The notes: generated by a model from the sequence alone, not told the origin. Numbered from the stretch's first letter, positions 29,002 through 41,513 are shown. The stretch is DNA of 64,000 bases from Pseudomonas sp. MYb60 (GCF_002979555.1 NZ_PCOZ01000002.1:310001-374000); one strand, 5' to 3'. Translations and numbers: made by a program.

Positions 29002-29676
29002 CTACATCCAGCCATATTCGGCCATCGACAACGGGTCACCGTCCCCCACGATGATGTGATCGAGCACACGTACATCCACCACTTCCAGGGCCTTTTGCAG
29101 CAATTTGGTCAATTTTCGATCAGCCGCGCTAGGCTCAAGGCTGCCGGATGGATGGTTGTGGCACAGGATCAACGCCGCCGCGTTGTACGCCAGCGCCCGC
29201 TTGACCACCTGGCGCGAGTAAACCATGGCCGCATCGATGGTGCCCTGAGACAACGCCTCGAAACCCAGCACCCGATGCTTAGAGTCCAGAAACAGGCAAC
29301 CAAACGTCTCGTGGGGCTCGTGGCGCAGCAGGGCCTTGAGGTAGTCGCGCACGGCCACCGGGCTTTCCAGCACCGACTCCTTGCGCAGCCGCTCGGCCAT
29401 ATGCCGCCGGGACATCTCCAGCACGGCCTGCAACTGGGCAAACTTCGCCGGCCCCAGCCCCAACTGTTGGCTGAACAGCATCTGACTCGCCTCCAGCAAT
29501 GGACGCAGACCGCCGAACTGCGCCAGAAGATGGCGGGCCAGGTCCACTGCGCTCTTGCCCGACACCCCGGTGCGCAGGAAAATCGCCAGCAACTCGGCGT
29601 CGGACAGACTCTGCGCGCCCCACTCCAAAAGCTTCTCCCGTGGCCGCTCCGTCGCCGGCCAATCACGAATACTCAT
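29002..29676 (-). CDS. radC: RadC family protein (JAB domain)
   Basis: A 224-residue RadC protein. The N-terminal half has the helix-hairpin-helix-like [33 protein letters not shown]. The C-terminal half is a JAB/MPN domain with the metal-binding motif [17 protein letters not shown]. RadC was named for DNA repair, but a DNA-repair role is not proven; the fold suggests a metal-dependent isopeptidase or nuclease. GGGAGGCGGG precedes the ATG. It is divergent from coaBC, as in most gammaproteobacteria. Confidence 0.95.
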   Translation of the reverse strand: MSIRDWPATERPREKLLEWGAQSLSDAELLAIFLRTGVSGKSAVDLARHLLAQFGGLRPLLEASQMLFSQQLGLGPAKFAQLQAVLEMSRRHMAERLRKESVLESPVAVRDYLKALLRHEPHETFGCLFLDSKHRVLGFEALSQGTIDAAMVYSRQVVKRALAYNAAALILCHNHPSGSLEPSAADRKLTKLLQKALEVVDVRVLDHIIVGDGDPLSMAEYGWM

Positions 29677-29817
29677 CCCGCCTCCCTGTGTGTGCGCCGC
29701 TGTAGCCTGACGGGCGCTGTGTTATCGTAGGCCCTCTTTTTTGCATGCGATTTCACCTGGGGAGGGGTCATCGCAGGCGTCACTGAACTGGCATCACTGA
29801 ACTGGAAAGGCAAACCA

Positions 29818-31026
29818 ATGCAGCGTCTGTATCGGAAACGCATCGTTCTCGGCGTCGGCGGCGGCATTGCCGCCTACAAGAGCGCAGAACTGGTTCGCAG
29901 GCTCCTGGACCAGGGCGCCGAAGTGCGCGTGGTCATGACCCGCGGCGGCAGTGAGTTCATCACCCCGCTGACCATGCAGGCCCTGTCCGGCCACCCGGTT
30001 CACCTGGACCTGCTGGACCCGGCAGCCGAAGCCGCCATGGGCCATATCGAGCTGGCCAAATGGGCCGACCTGGTGCTGATCGCTCCGGCCACCGCCGACC
30101 TGATCGCCCGCCTGGCCCAAGGCCTCGCCGATGACCTGCTGACCACCCTGGTGCTGGCCACCGACGCCACGGTCGCCATCGCACCGGCCATGAACCAGGC
30201 CATGTGGCGCGACCCGGCCACTCAGGCCAACACCGAGCTGCTGCAAAGTCGCGGCCTCAAAGTGTTCGGCCCGGCGTCCGGCAGCCAGGCCTGCGGCGAC
30301 GTCGGCCTGGGCCGCATGCTCGAAGCCACCGACCTGGCACTGTGCGCCGCCGAGTGTTTCCAGCACCTGGCCCTCACCGGCAAGCACGTGCTGATCACCG
30401 CCGGCCCGACCCAGGAAAACATCGATCCGGTGCGCTACATCACCAACCATAGCTCAGGAAAAATGGGCTTTGCGCTGGCCGAAGCGGCGGTCGAGGCAGG
30501 TGCGCGGGTCACCCTGATCACCGGCCCGGTGCATTTGCCGACGCCGGATCGGGTCACGCGAATCGACGTAGTCAGCGCCCGCGACATGCTTGCAGCCTGT
30601 GAAGCGGCCATTCCCTGCGACCTGTTTATCGCCTCGGCAGCGGTTGCGGACTACCGCCCCGAAGTAGTCGCCCCGCAAAAGCTCAAGAAAGACCCTACAA
30701 GCGGTGACGGCCTGCTCCTGCAAATGGTGCGCAACCCGGATATTTTGGCCACCATCGCCACCCGGGCGGACCGTCCGTTCAGCGTCGGTTTCGCTGCCGA
30801 GACCGAACATTTGCTCGACTACGCCGCACGCAAATTGAAAGACAAAAACCTCGACCTGATCGTTGCCAACGATGTCGCCAACCCGAGCATCGGCTTCAAC
30901 AGTGAGGAAAATGCCATCAGCGTGATCGACCGCGAGTTGCACGCCACCGTTTTCGCCCAGACCAGCAAGGGCAAGATTGCCCGCCAACTGATCTCTTTTA
31001 TCGCCCAACGGCTGAACCAGGTTTAA
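29818..31026 (+). CDS. coaBC: Bifunctional phosphopantothenoylcysteine decarboxylase/synthetase
   Basis: A 402-residue CoaBC (Dfp). The N-terminal flavoprotein CoaC domain (about 1-185) has [20 protein letters not shown], and the conserved PAMNQAMW loop with Asn and Met. The C-terminal CoaB domain (from about 186) has [34 protein letters not shown], and the KxKK-type [12 protein letters not shown]. Together they make 4'-phosphopantetheine in CoA biosynthesis. GGAAAGG lies before the ATG. It is the first gene of a likely coaBC-dut unit; dut starts five bases after its stop. Confidence 0.96.
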   Translation: MQRLYRKRIVLGVGGGIAAYKSAELVRRLLDQGAEVRVVMTRGGSEFITPLTMQALSGHPVHLDLLDPAAEAAMGHIELAKWADLVLIAPATADLIARLAQGLADDLLTTLVLATDATVAIAPAMNQAMWRDPATQANTELLQSRGLKVFGPASGSQACGDVGLGRMLEATDLALCAAECFQHLALTGKHVLITAGPTQENIDPVRYITNHSSGKMGFALAEAAVEAGARVTLITGPVHLPTPDRVTRIDVVSARDMLAACEAAIPCDLFIASAAVADYRPEVVAPQKLKKDPTSGDGLLLQMVRNPDILATIATRADRPFSVGFAAETEHLLDYAARKLKDKNLDLIVANDVANPSIGFNSEENAISVIDRELHATVFAQTSKGKIARQLISFIAQRLNQV

Positions 31027-31031
31027 TTTAC

Positions 31032-31487
31032 ATGCACGCTTTGCAAGCCAAGATTCTCGACCCACGCCTCGGCACCGATTTCCCGCTGCCGGCCTATGCC
31101 ACCCCGGGCTCCGCCGGCCTGGATCTGCGGGCCATGCTCAAGGAAGACACTGTCCTTGAGCCCGGCCAGACGATCCTGATCCCTACCGGCCTGTCGATCT
31201 ACGTGGGCGACCCTGGCCTGGCGGCGCTGATCCTGCCGCGCTCGGGCCTGGGCCACAAACACGGCATCGTGCTGGGCAACCTGGTCGGCCTGATCGACTC
31301 GGACTACCAGGGCGAGCTGATGGTGTCGTGCTGGAACCGCGGCCAGACCGCGTTCAACATCGCCATCGGCGAGCGTATCGCCCAACTGGTGCTGGTACCA
31401 GTGGTGCAGGCGCACTTCGAACTGGTCCAGGAATTTGATGAAACACAACGCGGCGCAGGTGGCTTTGGCCATTCCGGCAGCCACTGA
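31032..31487 (+). CDS. dut: dUTP diphosphatase
   Basis: A 151-residue trimeric dUTPase that hydrolyses dUTP to dUMP and PPi, keeping uracil out of DNA. The five conserved motifs are visible: [42 protein letters not shown] and the C-terminal [10 protein letters not shown]. It is tightly linked to coaBC and followed after 14 bases by a G+C-rich hairpin. Confidence 0.96.
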   Translation: MHALQAKILDPRLGTDFPLPAYATPGSAGLDLRAMLKEDTVLEPGQTILIPTGLSIYVGDPGLAALILPRSGLGHKHGIVLGNLVGLIDSDYQGELMVSCWNRGQTAFNIAIGERIAQLVLVPVVQAHFELVQEFDETQRGAGGFGHSGSH

Positions 31488-31500
31488 CTACGCTGAATCA

Positions 31501-31523
31501 GGCCGGGCACCCCAAGCCCGGCC
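31501..31523. repeat. G+C-rich hairpin between dut and algC
   Basis: A perfect 8-bp stem GGCCGGGC/GCCCGGCC with an ACCCCAA loop, with no T-tract. It may reduce read-through from dut into algC. The remainder of the 264-base gap to algC contains no ORF I can support. Confidence 0.5.
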
Positions 31524-31751
31524 AGACGCCACCGCATGGCTTTTCAGGATGAAGAATGCGCGGACTTGATCAGCGAGATTTCCCCAGTGGAATCAACGTA
31601 TTACGCAGAAGAAAGCAGAAAGCCACTGCGCCGATGGCACTTTTGCACTACGAACTCTACGCCGAAAACGCCGTCATACCCTTCAGTTTGAGCCTGCCGG
31701 TCAGCCGCTTTACGGCCAGCCTTGCCCCTTTCAGATGGAGTTTCCCCCGCG

Positions 31752-33149
31752 ATGAGTAACGCAGCCCGCGTAGCCCCGACCTTCCCCGACAGCATCTTTC
31801 GCGCCTATGACATTCGTGGCGTGGTGCCCAAGACCCTGACCGCCGAAACCGCCTACTGGATCGGCCGCGCCATCGGCGCCCAGAGCCTGGCCCAGGAAGA
31901 ACCGAACGTCTCGGTCGGCCGTGACGGTCGCCTGTCCGGTCCCGAGTTGGTCGAGCAGTTGATCCAGGGCCTGGCCGACAGCGGCTGCCATGTCAGCGAC
32001 GTCGGCCTGGTGCCAACCCCGGCGCTGTACTACGCGGCCAACGTACTGGCCGGCAAGTCCGGGGTAATGCTCACCGGCAGCCACAACCCGTCGGACTACA
32101 ACGGTTTCAAAATCGTCATCGCTGGCGATACCCTGGCCAACGAACAGATCCAGGCCCTGCACACCCGCCTCAAGACCAATGACCTGACCAGCGGCCAGGG
32201 CAGCATCACCAAGGTCGATATCCTGCAGCGCTACGCCGACGAAATCACCCGTGACGTGAAGCTCGCGCGCCGCCTCAAAGTGGTAGTGGATTGCGGCAAC
32301 GGTGCAGCTGGCGTGATCGCCCCGCAACTGCTCGAAGCGCTGAATTGCGAAGTGGTCCCGCTGTTCTGCGACGTCGACGGCAACTTCCCCAACCACCACC
32401 CGGACCCGGGCAAGCCTGAGAACCTGGTGGACCTGATTGCCAAGGTCAAGGAAACCGGCGCCGACGTGGGCCTGGCCTTCGACGGCGATGGCGACCGAGT
32501 GGGCGTGGTGACCAACACCGGCAGCAACGTGTTCGCCGACCGCCTGCTGATGCTGTTCGCCCGTGACGTGGTTGCACGCAACCCCAACGCCGAGATCATC
32601 TTCGACGTGAAGTGCACCCGCCGCCTCACGCCACTGATCAAGGAATATGGCGGTCGCCCACTAATGTGGAAGACCGGTCACTCGTTGATCAAAAAGAAAA
32701 TGAAGGAAACCGGTGCGCTGTTGGCCGGCGAAATGAGCGGCCACGTGTTCTTCAAGGAGCGCTGGTTCGGCTTTGATGACGGTATTTACAGCGCCGCTCG
32801 CCTGCTGGAGATCCTCAGCAAGGAAAAATCCTCGGCCGAAGAGCTGTTTCAGACCTTCCCGAACGATATTTCTACGCCAGAGATCAATATCCATGTGACC
32901 GAGGAGAGCAAATTCAGCATCATTGACGCACTGCACGATGCGCAATGGGGCGAAGGCGCCAACCTGACCACCATCGATGGTGTGCGTGTCGATTACGCCA
33001 AAGGCTGGGGCCTGGTGCGCGCGTCCAACACCACACCGGTGCTGGTGCTGCGCTTCGAGGCGGATACCGAGGCTGAGTTGCAGCGCATCAAGGACGTGTT
33101 CCACGCCCAGTTGAAACGTGTTGCCCCTGATCTCCAATTACCGTTCTGA
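31752..33149 (+). CDS. algC: Phosphomannomutase/phosphoglucomutase AlgC
   Basis: A 465-residue alpha-D-phosphohexomutase. It has the catalytic phosphoserine loop GVMLTGSHNPSDYNGFK (Ser near residue 110), the metal loop DGDGDRVG, the sugar-binding GEMSGHVFFKERW, and the C-terminal phosphate-binding RASNTTPVLVLRFE. In P. aeruginosa AlgC serves alginate, LPS and rhamnolipid precursor synthesis. This is the short form without the N-terminal membrane extension found in some relatives. The ATG at 31752 fits the P. aeruginosa N-terminus and has GGAG ten bases upstream; an earlier ATG adds ten unconserved residues. argB follows after 19 bases. Confidence 0.95.
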   Translation: MSNAARVAPTFPDSIFRAYDIRGVVPKTLTAETAYWIGRAIGAQSLAQEEPNVSVGRDGRLSGPELVEQLIQGLADSGCHVSDVGLVPTPALYYAANVLAGKSGVMLTGSHNPSDYNGFKIVIAGDTLANEQIQALHTRLKTNDLTSGQGSITKVDILQRYADEITRDVKLARRLKVVVDCGNGAAGVIAPQLLEALNCEVVPLFCDVDGNFPNHHPDPGKPENLVDLIAKVKETGADVGLAFDGDGDRVGVVTNTGSNVFADRLLMLFARDVVARNPNAEIIFDVKCTRRLTPLIKEYGGRPLMWKTGHSLIKKKMKETGALLAGEMSGHVFFKERWFGFDDGIYSAARLLEILSKEKSSAEELFQTFPNDISTPEINIHVTEESKFSIIDALHDAQWGEGANLTTIDGVRVDYAKGWGLVRASNTTPVLVLRFEADTEAELQRIKDVFHAQLKRVAPDLQLPF

Positions 33150-33168
33150 TTTTTTACCGGAGCCCTGA

Positions 33169-34074
<906 letters not shown>

Positions 34075-34087
34075 GCAGCACAAAACA

Positions 34088-34121
34088 AAATGTGGGAGGG
34101 GGCTTGCCCCCTCCCACATTT
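34088..34121. repeat. REP hairpin between argB and pyrE
   Basis: A perfect 16-bp stem AAATGTGGGAGGGGGC with its complement and a TT centre, the longest perfect REP stem in this window, at the convergent argB-pyrE junction. Confidence 0.92.
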
Positions 34122-34146
34122 GCTTGCGCCTGCAATACGTCCGATA

Positions 34147-34791
34147 TCAGACGCCGAACTGCTCGCGGTACGCCTGCACCGCCGGCAGGTGTTGCTTGAG
34201 CTGCGGGTCGTCTTCCAGGAACTGCAGCACCTGGTTCAGCGACACAATGCTCACCACCGGAATGCCGAAGTCACGCTCGACTTCCTGGATGGCCGACAAT
34301 TCTCCATTGCCACGCTCCTGACGGTTCAGCGCGATCAGCACGCCGGCGGCCTTGGCGCCGTCCTGGGAAGCGATGATCTGCATCACTTCACGGATCGCAG
34401 TACCGGCAGTGATCACGTCGTCGATGATCAGCACATCGCCCTTGAGCGGGGCACCGACCAGGCTGCCACCTTCACCGTGGGCCTTGGCCTCTTTACGGTT
34501 GAAACACCACGGCAGATCCTGCCCATGGTGTTCGGCCAACGCCACGGCCGTCGCGGCCGCCAGGGGAATGCCCTTGTAGGCCGGGCCAAACAGCACGTCG
34601 AAGGAAATACCGCTCTCAACGATGGCTGCCGCGTAGAAACGACCCAGCTGGGCCAGGGCGGAACCGGTGTTGAACAAGCCAGCATTGAAGAAGTACGGAC
34701 TGGTGCGTCCGGACTTCAAAGTGAACTCACCGAAGCGCAAAACGCCGCGATCGATGGCAAAACGAATGAAATCGCGTTGATACGCCTGCAT
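34147..34791 (-). CDS. pyrE: Orotate phosphoribosyltransferase
   Basis: A 214-residue PRTase making OMP from orotate in pyrimidine synthesis. The N-terminus [29 protein letters not shown], the substrate loop [13 protein letters not shown], and the PRPP loop [17 protein letters not shown] are diagnostic. ATG 34791 has GAGG eight bases upstream; the ATG 21 bases earlier is not needed. It is divergent from crc, the usual Pseudomonas arrangement, with a perfect 17-bp palindrome between the two starts. Confidence 0.96.
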   Translation of the reverse strand: MQAYQRDFIRFAIDRGVLRFGEFTLKSGRTSPYFFNAGLFNTGSALAQLGRFYAAAIVESGISFDVLFGPAYKGIPLAAATAVALAEHHGQDLPWCFNRKEAKAHGEGGSLVGAPLKGDVLIIDDVITAGTAIREVMQIIASQDGAKAAGVLIALNRQERGNGELSAIQEVERDFGIPVVSIVSLNQVLQFLEDDPQLKQHLPAVQAYREQFGV

Positions 34792-34835
34792 GAAAAAAGC
34801 CTCAGATACCACGGATTTAGCTAATTAGGTGGACG

Positions 34836-34852
34836 GCGTGTATCATACACGC
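34836..34852. promoter_or_regulatory. 17-bp palindrome in the pyrE-crc intergenic region
   Basis: GCGTGTATCATACACGC is a perfect palindrome around a central C. It contains -10-like sequences for both directions (TATCAT towards crc, TATGAT towards pyrE), 21 bases before the crc ATG and 45 before the pyrE ATG. It could be overlapping divergent promoters, an operator, or both. The -35 elements are not clear. Confidence 0.45.
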
Positions 34853-34873
34853 ACGCGATTTTTGGGGCCATTT

Positions 34874-35653
34874 ATGCGGATCATCAGTGTGAACGTTAAT
34901 GGTATTCAGGCTGCAGTCGAGCGTGGTTTGCTCAGTTGGCTGCAAGCCCAGAATGCCGACGTCATCTGCCTGCAGGATACCCGTGCCTCCGCCTTTGAAC
35001 TGGACGACCCAGCCTTCCAACTGGATGGCTACTTCCTTTATGCCTGCGATGCCGAAGTGCCCACCCAAGGTGGCGTGGCTTTGTATTCGCGGTTGCAACC
35101 CAAGGCGGTCATCAGCGGCCTCGGCTTCGAGACAGCCGACCGCTACGGGCGCTACCTGCAAGCCGATTTCGATAAGGTCAGCATCGCGACCTTGCTGCTC
35201 CCTTCGGGGCAGAACGGCGATGAAGACTTGAACCAGAAGTTCAAGCTAATGGACGACTTCGCCCGTTATTTGGATAAACAGCGACGCAAACGTCGCGAGT
35301 ACATTTATTGTGGCTCGCTGTATGTGGCGCAACAGAAGCTGGATATCAAGAACTGGCGCGACAGCCAGCAATCCCCGGGCTTCCTGGCGCCGGAACGGGC
35401 CTGGATGGACGAGATTGTCGGCAACATGGGCTATGTGGATGCCCTGCGCGAAGTCAGCCGCGAAGGCGACCAGTACAGCTGGTGGCCGGACAACGAACAG
35501 GCTGAAATGCTCAACCTGGGCTGGCGTTTCGACTACCAGTTGCTGACCCCGGGTCTGCGCCGGTTCGTTCGCAGCGCACGCTTGCCGCGTCAGCCTCGCT
35601 TCTCGCAACACGCGCCGCTGATCGTGGACTACGACTGGACACTGACCATCTAA
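34874..35653 (+). CDS. crc: Catabolite repression control protein Crc
   Basis: A 259-residue protein of the exonuclease III/endonuclease-phosphatase fold. It begins MRIISVNVNGIQAAVERGLLSWLQAQNADVICLQDTRA and ends with WRFDYQLLTPGLRR and FSQHAPLIVDYDW. Crc works with Hfq to repress translation of mRNAs carrying A-rich CA motifs, so that preferred carbon sources are used first; it lacks nuclease activity. ATG 34874 gives the exact length of P. aeruginosa Crc. A bidirectional terminator follows the stop after about 17 bases. Confidence 0.97.
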   Translation: MRIISVNVNGIQAAVERGLLSWLQAQNADVICLQDTRASAFELDDPAFQLDGYFLYACDAEVPTQGGVALYSRLQPKAVISGLGFETADRYGRYLQADFDKVSIATLLLPSGQNGDEDLNQKFKLMDDFARYLDKQRRKRREYIYCGSLYVAQQKLDIKNWRDSQQSPGFLAPERAWMDEIVGNMGYVDALREVSREGDQYSWWPDNEQAEMLNLGWRFDYQLLTPGLRRFVRSARLPRQPRFSQHAPLIVDYDWTLTI

Positions 35654-35670
35654 GGTCTTTTTCCAGGTAC

Positions 35671-35701
35671 AAAAAAACCGACATCGCTGTCGGTTTTTTT
35701 T
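35671..35701. terminator. Bidirectional terminator between crc and the DUF4870 gene
   Basis: Stem AACCGACA/TGTCGGTT with a TCGC loop, flanked by A-run and T-run, at a convergent junction. Confidence 0.93.
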
Positions 35702-35712
35702 GTGGGCGATCA

Positions 35713-36081
35713 TTATTTGACCAGACGCCAGGTCAACGGGTAGCGGTACGCGATGCCCTTGTTGGCCTTGATGCTGCCAATGATCGTCAGCACCACCGTC
35801 GCCACCGCCAGCGCGATCATCAGGAAAAAGCCGATCACCGCGAACGCCAGCACCATGCAGACGATCCAGGCGATGGCCACTGTGATCTGGAAGTTCAAGG
35901 CTTCCTTGCCCTGATCATCGATGAAACCATCCTTTTCGCGCTTCAACTGCCACAGGATCAACGGCCCCACGACGCTGCCGAACGGAAAGACAAACCCCAG
36001 GAACGCCGCGAGATGACACAACATCGCACTCTGACGCGCCTCGTAGGAAGGCGTTGGCACGGGTACCTGGCTGTCACTCAT
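35713..36081 (-). CDS. DUF4870 membrane protein
   Basis: A 122-residue protein with three or four predicted membrane helices (AMLCHLAAFLGFVFPFGSVVGPLILWQL, VAIAWIVCMVLAFAVIGFFLMIALAVATVVLTIIG). The sequence QARQSAMLCHLAAFLG..., KEALNFQITV is that of DUF4870, a family of unknown function. It follows rph on the same strand with 22 bases between them, so it may be cotranscribed. The same gene lies beside crc and rph in P. aeruginosa. No function is assigned. Confidence 0.88.
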   Translation of the reverse strand: MSDSQVPVPTPSYEARQSAMLCHLAAFLGFVFPFGSVVGPLILWQLKREKDGFIDDQGKEALNFQITVAIAWIVCMVLAFAVIGFFLMIALAVATVVLTIIGSIKANKGIAYRYPLTWRLVK

Positions 36082-36103
36082 GGCGTGTCTCCCGGAAGCG
36101 GTC

Positions 36104-36826
36104 TCAGTCAGCCAGTGCGGCGTTCTGCAGTTCGAAGATCTCGGTCATGCCTTTCTGGGCCAGGGCCAGCATGGCGTTCAGCTCGGCTGGCTGGAATGGC
36201 GCGCCTTCGGCGGTGCCCTGCACTTCGATGAAACCACCGGTGCTGGTCATGACCACATTCAGGTCGGTCTCGGCAGCCGAGTCTTCCAGGTAGTCCAGGT
36301 CCAGCACAGGTTCGCCCTGGTACATGCCGACCGATACGGCAGCGATCATCTGCTTGAGCGGGTCACCGCCCTTCAGGCCGCCACGCTTCTTGATCACTTT
36401 GAGTGCGTCGACCAAGGCCACCATGGCGCCGGTGATGGACGCGGTGCGGGTGCCGCCGTCGGCCTGGATCACGTCGCAGTCGACGTACAGGGTCACGTCG
36501 CCCAACTTGGACATGTCCAGCGCAGCGCGCAGGGAACGGCCGATGAGGCGCTGGATTTCCAGGGTGCGGCCGCCTTGCTTGCCACGGCTGGCTTCACGCT
36601 GGTTACGCTCGCCAGTCGCGCGCGGCAGCATGCCGTACTCGGCGGTCAGCCAACCCTGGCCCTGGCCCTTGAGGAAACGCGGCACGCCGTTTTCGACGCT
36701 GACGGTGCAGATCACCTTGGTATCGCCAAACTCGACCAGTACAGAACCCTCGGCGTGTTTGGTGTAGTTGCGGGTGATGCGGATCGAGCGGAGCTGATCG
36801 GCAGCGCGACCACTTGGACGTTTCAT
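36104..36826 (-). CDS. rph: Ribonuclease PH
   Basis: A 240-residue phosphate-dependent 3'-5' exoribonuclease trimming tRNA 3' ends. Conserved elements include [73 protein letters not shown], and [22 protein letters not shown] 36826 gives the family length. It is divergent from yicC across a 184-base intergenic region. Confidence 0.96.
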   Translation of the reverse strand: MKRPSGRAADQLRSIRITRNYTKHAEGSVLVEFGDTKVICTVSVENGVPRFLKGQGQGWLTAEYGMLPRATGERNQREASRGKQGGRTLEIQRLIGRSLRAALDMSKLGDVTLYVDCDVIQADGGTRTASITGAMVALVDALKVIKKRGGLKGGDPLKQMIAAVSVGMYQGEPVLDLDYLEDSAAETDLNVVMTSTGGFIEVQGTAEGAPFQPAELNAMLALAQKGMTEIFELQNAALAD

Positions 36827-37010
36827 AGGGGATACCTGTACTGAGGACGAAAAACTGCCGAGCATTATAGAGCCGCGAGCCGATTCGGGGCACTGCTAAA
36901 AAATCCGGTTACGAATGCTCGGGTTTGGGCGCGCTCGCCCCACTGCGCTACAATCCTGCGCCTTCTTAATCATCAGCCCGTGTTTGCGGGCTGCAACGCG
37001 AGGTACCTCC

Positions 37011-38505
<1,495 letters not shown>

Positions 38506-38517
38506 TTGGCTCTTCCC

Positions 38518-38560
38518 AAAACGGCTGCAAGGGCTTTACATTGGTGCTTGCAGCGGTTTT
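38518..38560 (+). terminator. Terminator after gmk
   Basis: A 14-bp stem AAAACGGCTGCAAG/CTTGCAGCGGTTTT with one mismatch and a 15-base loop, ending in TTTT. It would separate gmk from rpoZ-spoT. Confidence 0.75.
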
Positions 38561-38672
38561 ACGATGGCTCGCGAAAAATCAGCGCTTCCCTAAACGCTGG
38601 TGATTTTTTAAACTGCTCAGTCCGCTCGCCCAACCGGGCAGCGCGCATCTTGCATTCGCTCCGAGGAATACC

Positions 38673-38936
38673 ATGGCCCGCGTAACCGTTGAAGACTGCC
38701 TAGAACACGTGGATAACCGCTTTGAGCTGGTCATGCTCTCTACCAAGCGTGCCCGTCAACTGGCCACTGGCGGCAAAGAGCCCCTGGTCCAGTGGGAAAA
38801 CGACAAGCCTACCGTTGTCGCCCTGCGCGAAATCGCTGAAGGCCTGATGAGCTACGAGTTCATCGCCGAACAGGAAATCGTTCAAGACGAACCGCTGTTT
38901 GCAGCGTTCGAGGACGAGTCCAACGAGGCCGTCTAA
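38673..38936 (+). CDS. rpoZ: RNA polymerase omega subunit
   Basis: An 87-residue omega subunit. The sequence [30 protein letters not shown] and [15 protein letters not shown] is diagnostic. It assists RNA polymerase assembly and forms part of one ppGpp-binding site. The AGGAATACC ribosome site precedes the ATG. spoT follows 60 bases later, as in many bacteria. Confidence 0.97.
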   Translation: MARVTVEDCLEHVDNRFELVMLSTKRARQLATGGKEPLVQWENDKPTVVALREIAEGLMSYEFIAEQEIVQDEPLFAAFEDESNEAV

Positions 38937-38996
38937 GCCTATGCCTGGTCGACGTAGCACGGCGCGGGGTCACAGCCATCGGCAGGAGTTAACACT

Positions 38997-41102
38997 TTGC
39001 CGAGCATAGACGCCCTCGCCGATCGCTTATCGGCCTACCTCGGCCCAGACCAGGTCAACCTGGTCCGCCGAGCGTATTTCTACGCCGAACAAGCCCACGA
39101 CGGCCAACGCCGCCGCAGTGGCGAGGCGTACGTCACCCATCCTCTTGCGGTGGCCAATATTCTTGCCGACATGCACATGGACCATCAGAGCCTGATGGCC
39201 GCGATGCTGCATGACGTGATCGAAGACACCGGCATCGCCAAGGAAGCGCTCAGCGCCCAATTTGGCGAAACCGTCGCCGAACTGGTCGACGGGGTCAGCA
39301 AACTGACCCAGATGAACTTCGAGACCAAGGCCGAAGCCCAGGCGGAAAACTTCCAGAAGATGGCCATGGCCATGGCCCGGGATATCCGGGTGATCCTGGT
39401 CAAGCTGGCCGACCGGCTGCACAACATGCGCACGCTGGAAGTGCTGTCCGGCGAAAAACGCCGGCGCATCGCCAAGGAAACCCTGGAAATCTACGCGCCC
39501 ATCGCCAACCGGCTGGGCATGCATGCCATTCGTATCGAATTCGAAGACCTCGGTTTCAAGGCCATGCACCCGATGCGTTCGGCGCGCATCTACCAGGCGG
39601 TCAAGCGCGCCCGCGGCAACCGCAAGGAAATCGTCAACAAGATCGAAGAGTCCCTGAGCCATTGCCTGGCGATCGACGAGATCGAAGGCGAGGTCAGTGG
39701 CCGGCAGAAACACATCTACGGCATCTATAAAAAGATGCGCGGCAAGCGCCGGGCCTTCAACGAGATCATGGACGTCTACGCGTTCCGCATCATCGTGGAC
39801 AAGGTCGACACCTGCTACCGCGTGCTGGGCGCTGTTCATAATTTGTACAAACCACTGCCAGGCCGGTTCAAGGACTACATCGCGATTCCCAAGGCCAACG
39901 GCTACCAGTCGTTGCACACCACGCTGTTTGGTATGCATGGCGTTCCAATCGAGATTCAGATCCGCACCCGCGAAATGGAAGAGATGGCCAACAACGGCAT
40001 CGCCGCCCACTGGCTGTACAAGTCCAGCGGCGACGAGCAGCCCAAAGGCACTCACGCCCGTGCGCGCCAGTGGGTCAAAGGCGTGCTGGAAATGCAGCAA
40101 CGCGCCGGCAACTCCCTCGAATTCATTGAAAGCGTGAAAATCGACCTGTTCCCGGACGAGGTCTACGTGTTCACGCCCAAAGGCCGGATCATGGAGCTGC
40201 CAAAAGGCTCCACGGCGGTCGACTTTGCCTACGCCGTGCACACCGACGTGGGCAACAGCTGCATCGCCTGTCGGATCAACCGTCGTCTCGCACCGCTGTC
40301 CGAACCGCTGCAAAGCGGCTCCACGGTGGAGATCGTCAGCGCGCCCGGCGCCCGTCCGAACCCGGCGTGGCTCAACTTCGTGGTCACTGGCAAGGCGCGC
40401 ACACACATCCGTCACGCCCTGAAGCTGCAGCGTCGCTCCGAGTCCATCAGCCTGGGCGAGCGCCTGCTGAACAAGGTGCTCAACGGTTTCGACAGCGCCC
40501 TCGACAAGATCCCGCAAGAGCGCGTGCAAGCCATGCTTCACGAGTATCGCCAGGAAACCATCGAGGACCTGCTGGAAGACATCGGCCTGGGCAACCGCAT
40601 GGCCTATGTGGTCGCCCGCCGCCTGCTCGGCGAAGGCGAACAGCTGCCAAGCCCGGAAGGCCCGCTGGCGATTCGCGGCACCGAGGGCCTGGTGCTCAGC
40701 TACGCCAAGTGCTGCACGCCGATCCCGGGCGACCCGATTGTCGGCCATTTGTCGGCGGGCAAAGGCATGGTCGTGCACCTGGACAACTGCCGCAACATCA
40801 CCGAAATCCGCCACAACCCGGAAAAATGCATCCAGCTCTCGTGGGCCAAGGATGTCACCGGCGAATTCAACGTCGAGCTGCGCGTGGAGCTGGAACACCA
40901 GCGCGGCCTGATTGCCCTGCTGGCCAGCAGCGTCAACGCGGCCGACGGCAACATCGAGAAGATCAGCATGGACGAACGCGATGGTCGCATCAGCGTGGTC
41001 CAACTGGTCGTCAGCGTGCACGACCGTGTGCACCTGGCCCGCGTGATCAAGAAACTGCGCGCCTTGACCGGTGTGATCCGCATCACCCGCATGCGTGCAT
41101 AG
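38997..41102 (+). CDS. spoT: Bifunctional (p)ppGpp synthetase/hydrolase SpoT
   Basis: A 701-residue SpoT. The HD hydrolase domain (about 25-180) contains YVTHPLAVANILADMHMDHQSLMAAMLHDVIEDT; the synthetase region (about 230-350) contains IYGIYKKMRGK, VYAFRIIVDKVDTCYRVLG, and HTTLFGMHGVPIEIQIRT; the TGS domain is VYVFTPKGRIMELPKGSTAVDFAYAVHTDVG; an ACT domain ends the protein. It starts at TTG, supported by AGGAG eight bases upstream and by the exact length of the P. aeruginosa protein. It controls the stringent response and is probably translated with rpoZ. Confidence 0.96.
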   Translation: MPSIDALADRLSAYLGPDQVNLVRRAYFYAEQAHDGQRRRSGEAYVTHPLAVANILADMHMDHQSLMAAMLHDVIEDTGIAKEALSAQFGETVAELVDGVSKLTQMNFETKAEAQAENFQKMAMAMARDIRVILVKLADRLHNMRTLEVLSGEKRRRIAKETLEIYAPIANRLGMHAIRIEFEDLGFKAMHPMRSARIYQAVKRARGNRKEIVNKIEESLSHCLAIDEIEGEVSGRQKHIYGIYKKMRGKRRAFNEIMDVYAFRIIVDKVDTCYRVLGAVHNLYKPLPGRFKDYIAIPKANGYQSLHTTLFGMHGVPIEIQIRTREMEEMANNGIAAHWLYKSSGDEQPKGTHARARQWVKGVLEMQQRAGNSLEFIESVKIDLFPDEVYVFTPKGRIMELPKGSTAVDFAYAVHTDVGNSCIACRINRRLAPLSEPLQSGSTVEIVSAPGARPNPAWLNFVVTGKARTHIRHALKLQRRSESISLGERLLNKVLNGFDSALDKIPQERVQAMLHEYRQETIEDLLEDIGLGNRMAYVVARRLLGEGEQLPSPEGPLAIRGTEGLVLSYAKCCTPIPGDPIVGHLSAGKGMVVHLDNCRNITEIRHNPEKCIQLSWAKDVTGEFNVELRVELEHQRGLIALLASSVNAADGNIEKISMDERDGRISVVQLVVSVHDRVHLARVIKKLRALTGVIRITRMRA

Positions 41103-41126
41103 CCGATCCATTACAAGGAGTCATTC

Positions 41127-41507
41127 ATGACCAAGACCGTTATCACCAGCGACAAGGCCCCGGCCGCCATCGGCACCTACTCCCAGGCCATCAAGGCGGG
41201 CAATACCGTCTACATGTCCGGCCAGATCCCGCTGGACCCGAAGACCATGGAGCTGGTGGAAGGCTTCGAAGCCCAGACCGTCCAGGTCTTCGAGAACCTC
41301 AAGTCGGTGGCCGAAGCGGCTGGCGGTTCCTTCAAGGACATCGTCAAGCTGAACATCTTCCTGACCGACTTGAGCCACTTCGCCAAGGTCAACGAGATCA
41401 TGGGCAAGTACTTCGAACAGCCGTACCCAGCCCGCGCCGCCATCGGCGTTGCCGCCCTGCCAAAGGGCGCGCAGGTTGAAATGGACGCGATCCTGGTCAT
41501 CGAGTAA
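41127..41507 (+). CDS. ridA: RidA family reactive intermediate deaminase
   Basis: A 126-residue RidA (YjgF/YER057c/UK114) protein. It has the family signature [27 protein letters not shown], with the conserved arginine that binds the substrate carboxylate, and [25 protein letters not shown]. It hydrolyses toxic enamine/imine intermediates of PLP enzymes. It follows spoT by 24 bases with AAGGAG ahead of the ATG. A strong G+C-rich hairpin follows. Confidence 0.95.
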   Translation: MTKTVITSDKAPAAIGTYSQAIKAGNTVYMSGQIPLDPKTMELVEGFEAQTVQVFENLKSVAEAAGGSFKDIVKLNIFLTDLSHFAKVNEIMGKYFEQPYPARAAIGVAALPKGAQVEMDAILVIE

Positions 41508-41513
41508 AACACC

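Noticed and set aside
31501-31523. The dut-algC hairpin as a full terminator
   Set aside because: It has no T-tract on either strand, so it was annotated only as an inverted repeat.
31635-31647. TGGCAC...TTGCA-like sequence upstream of algC, as a sigma-54 promoter
   Set aside because: The GG to GC distance is about three bases short of the sigma-54 spacing, so it is not a valid -24/-12 element.
31556-31759. 67-residue ORF upstream of algC
   Set aside because: No family match, no clear ribosome site, and it overlaps the algC start; most likely part of the leader.
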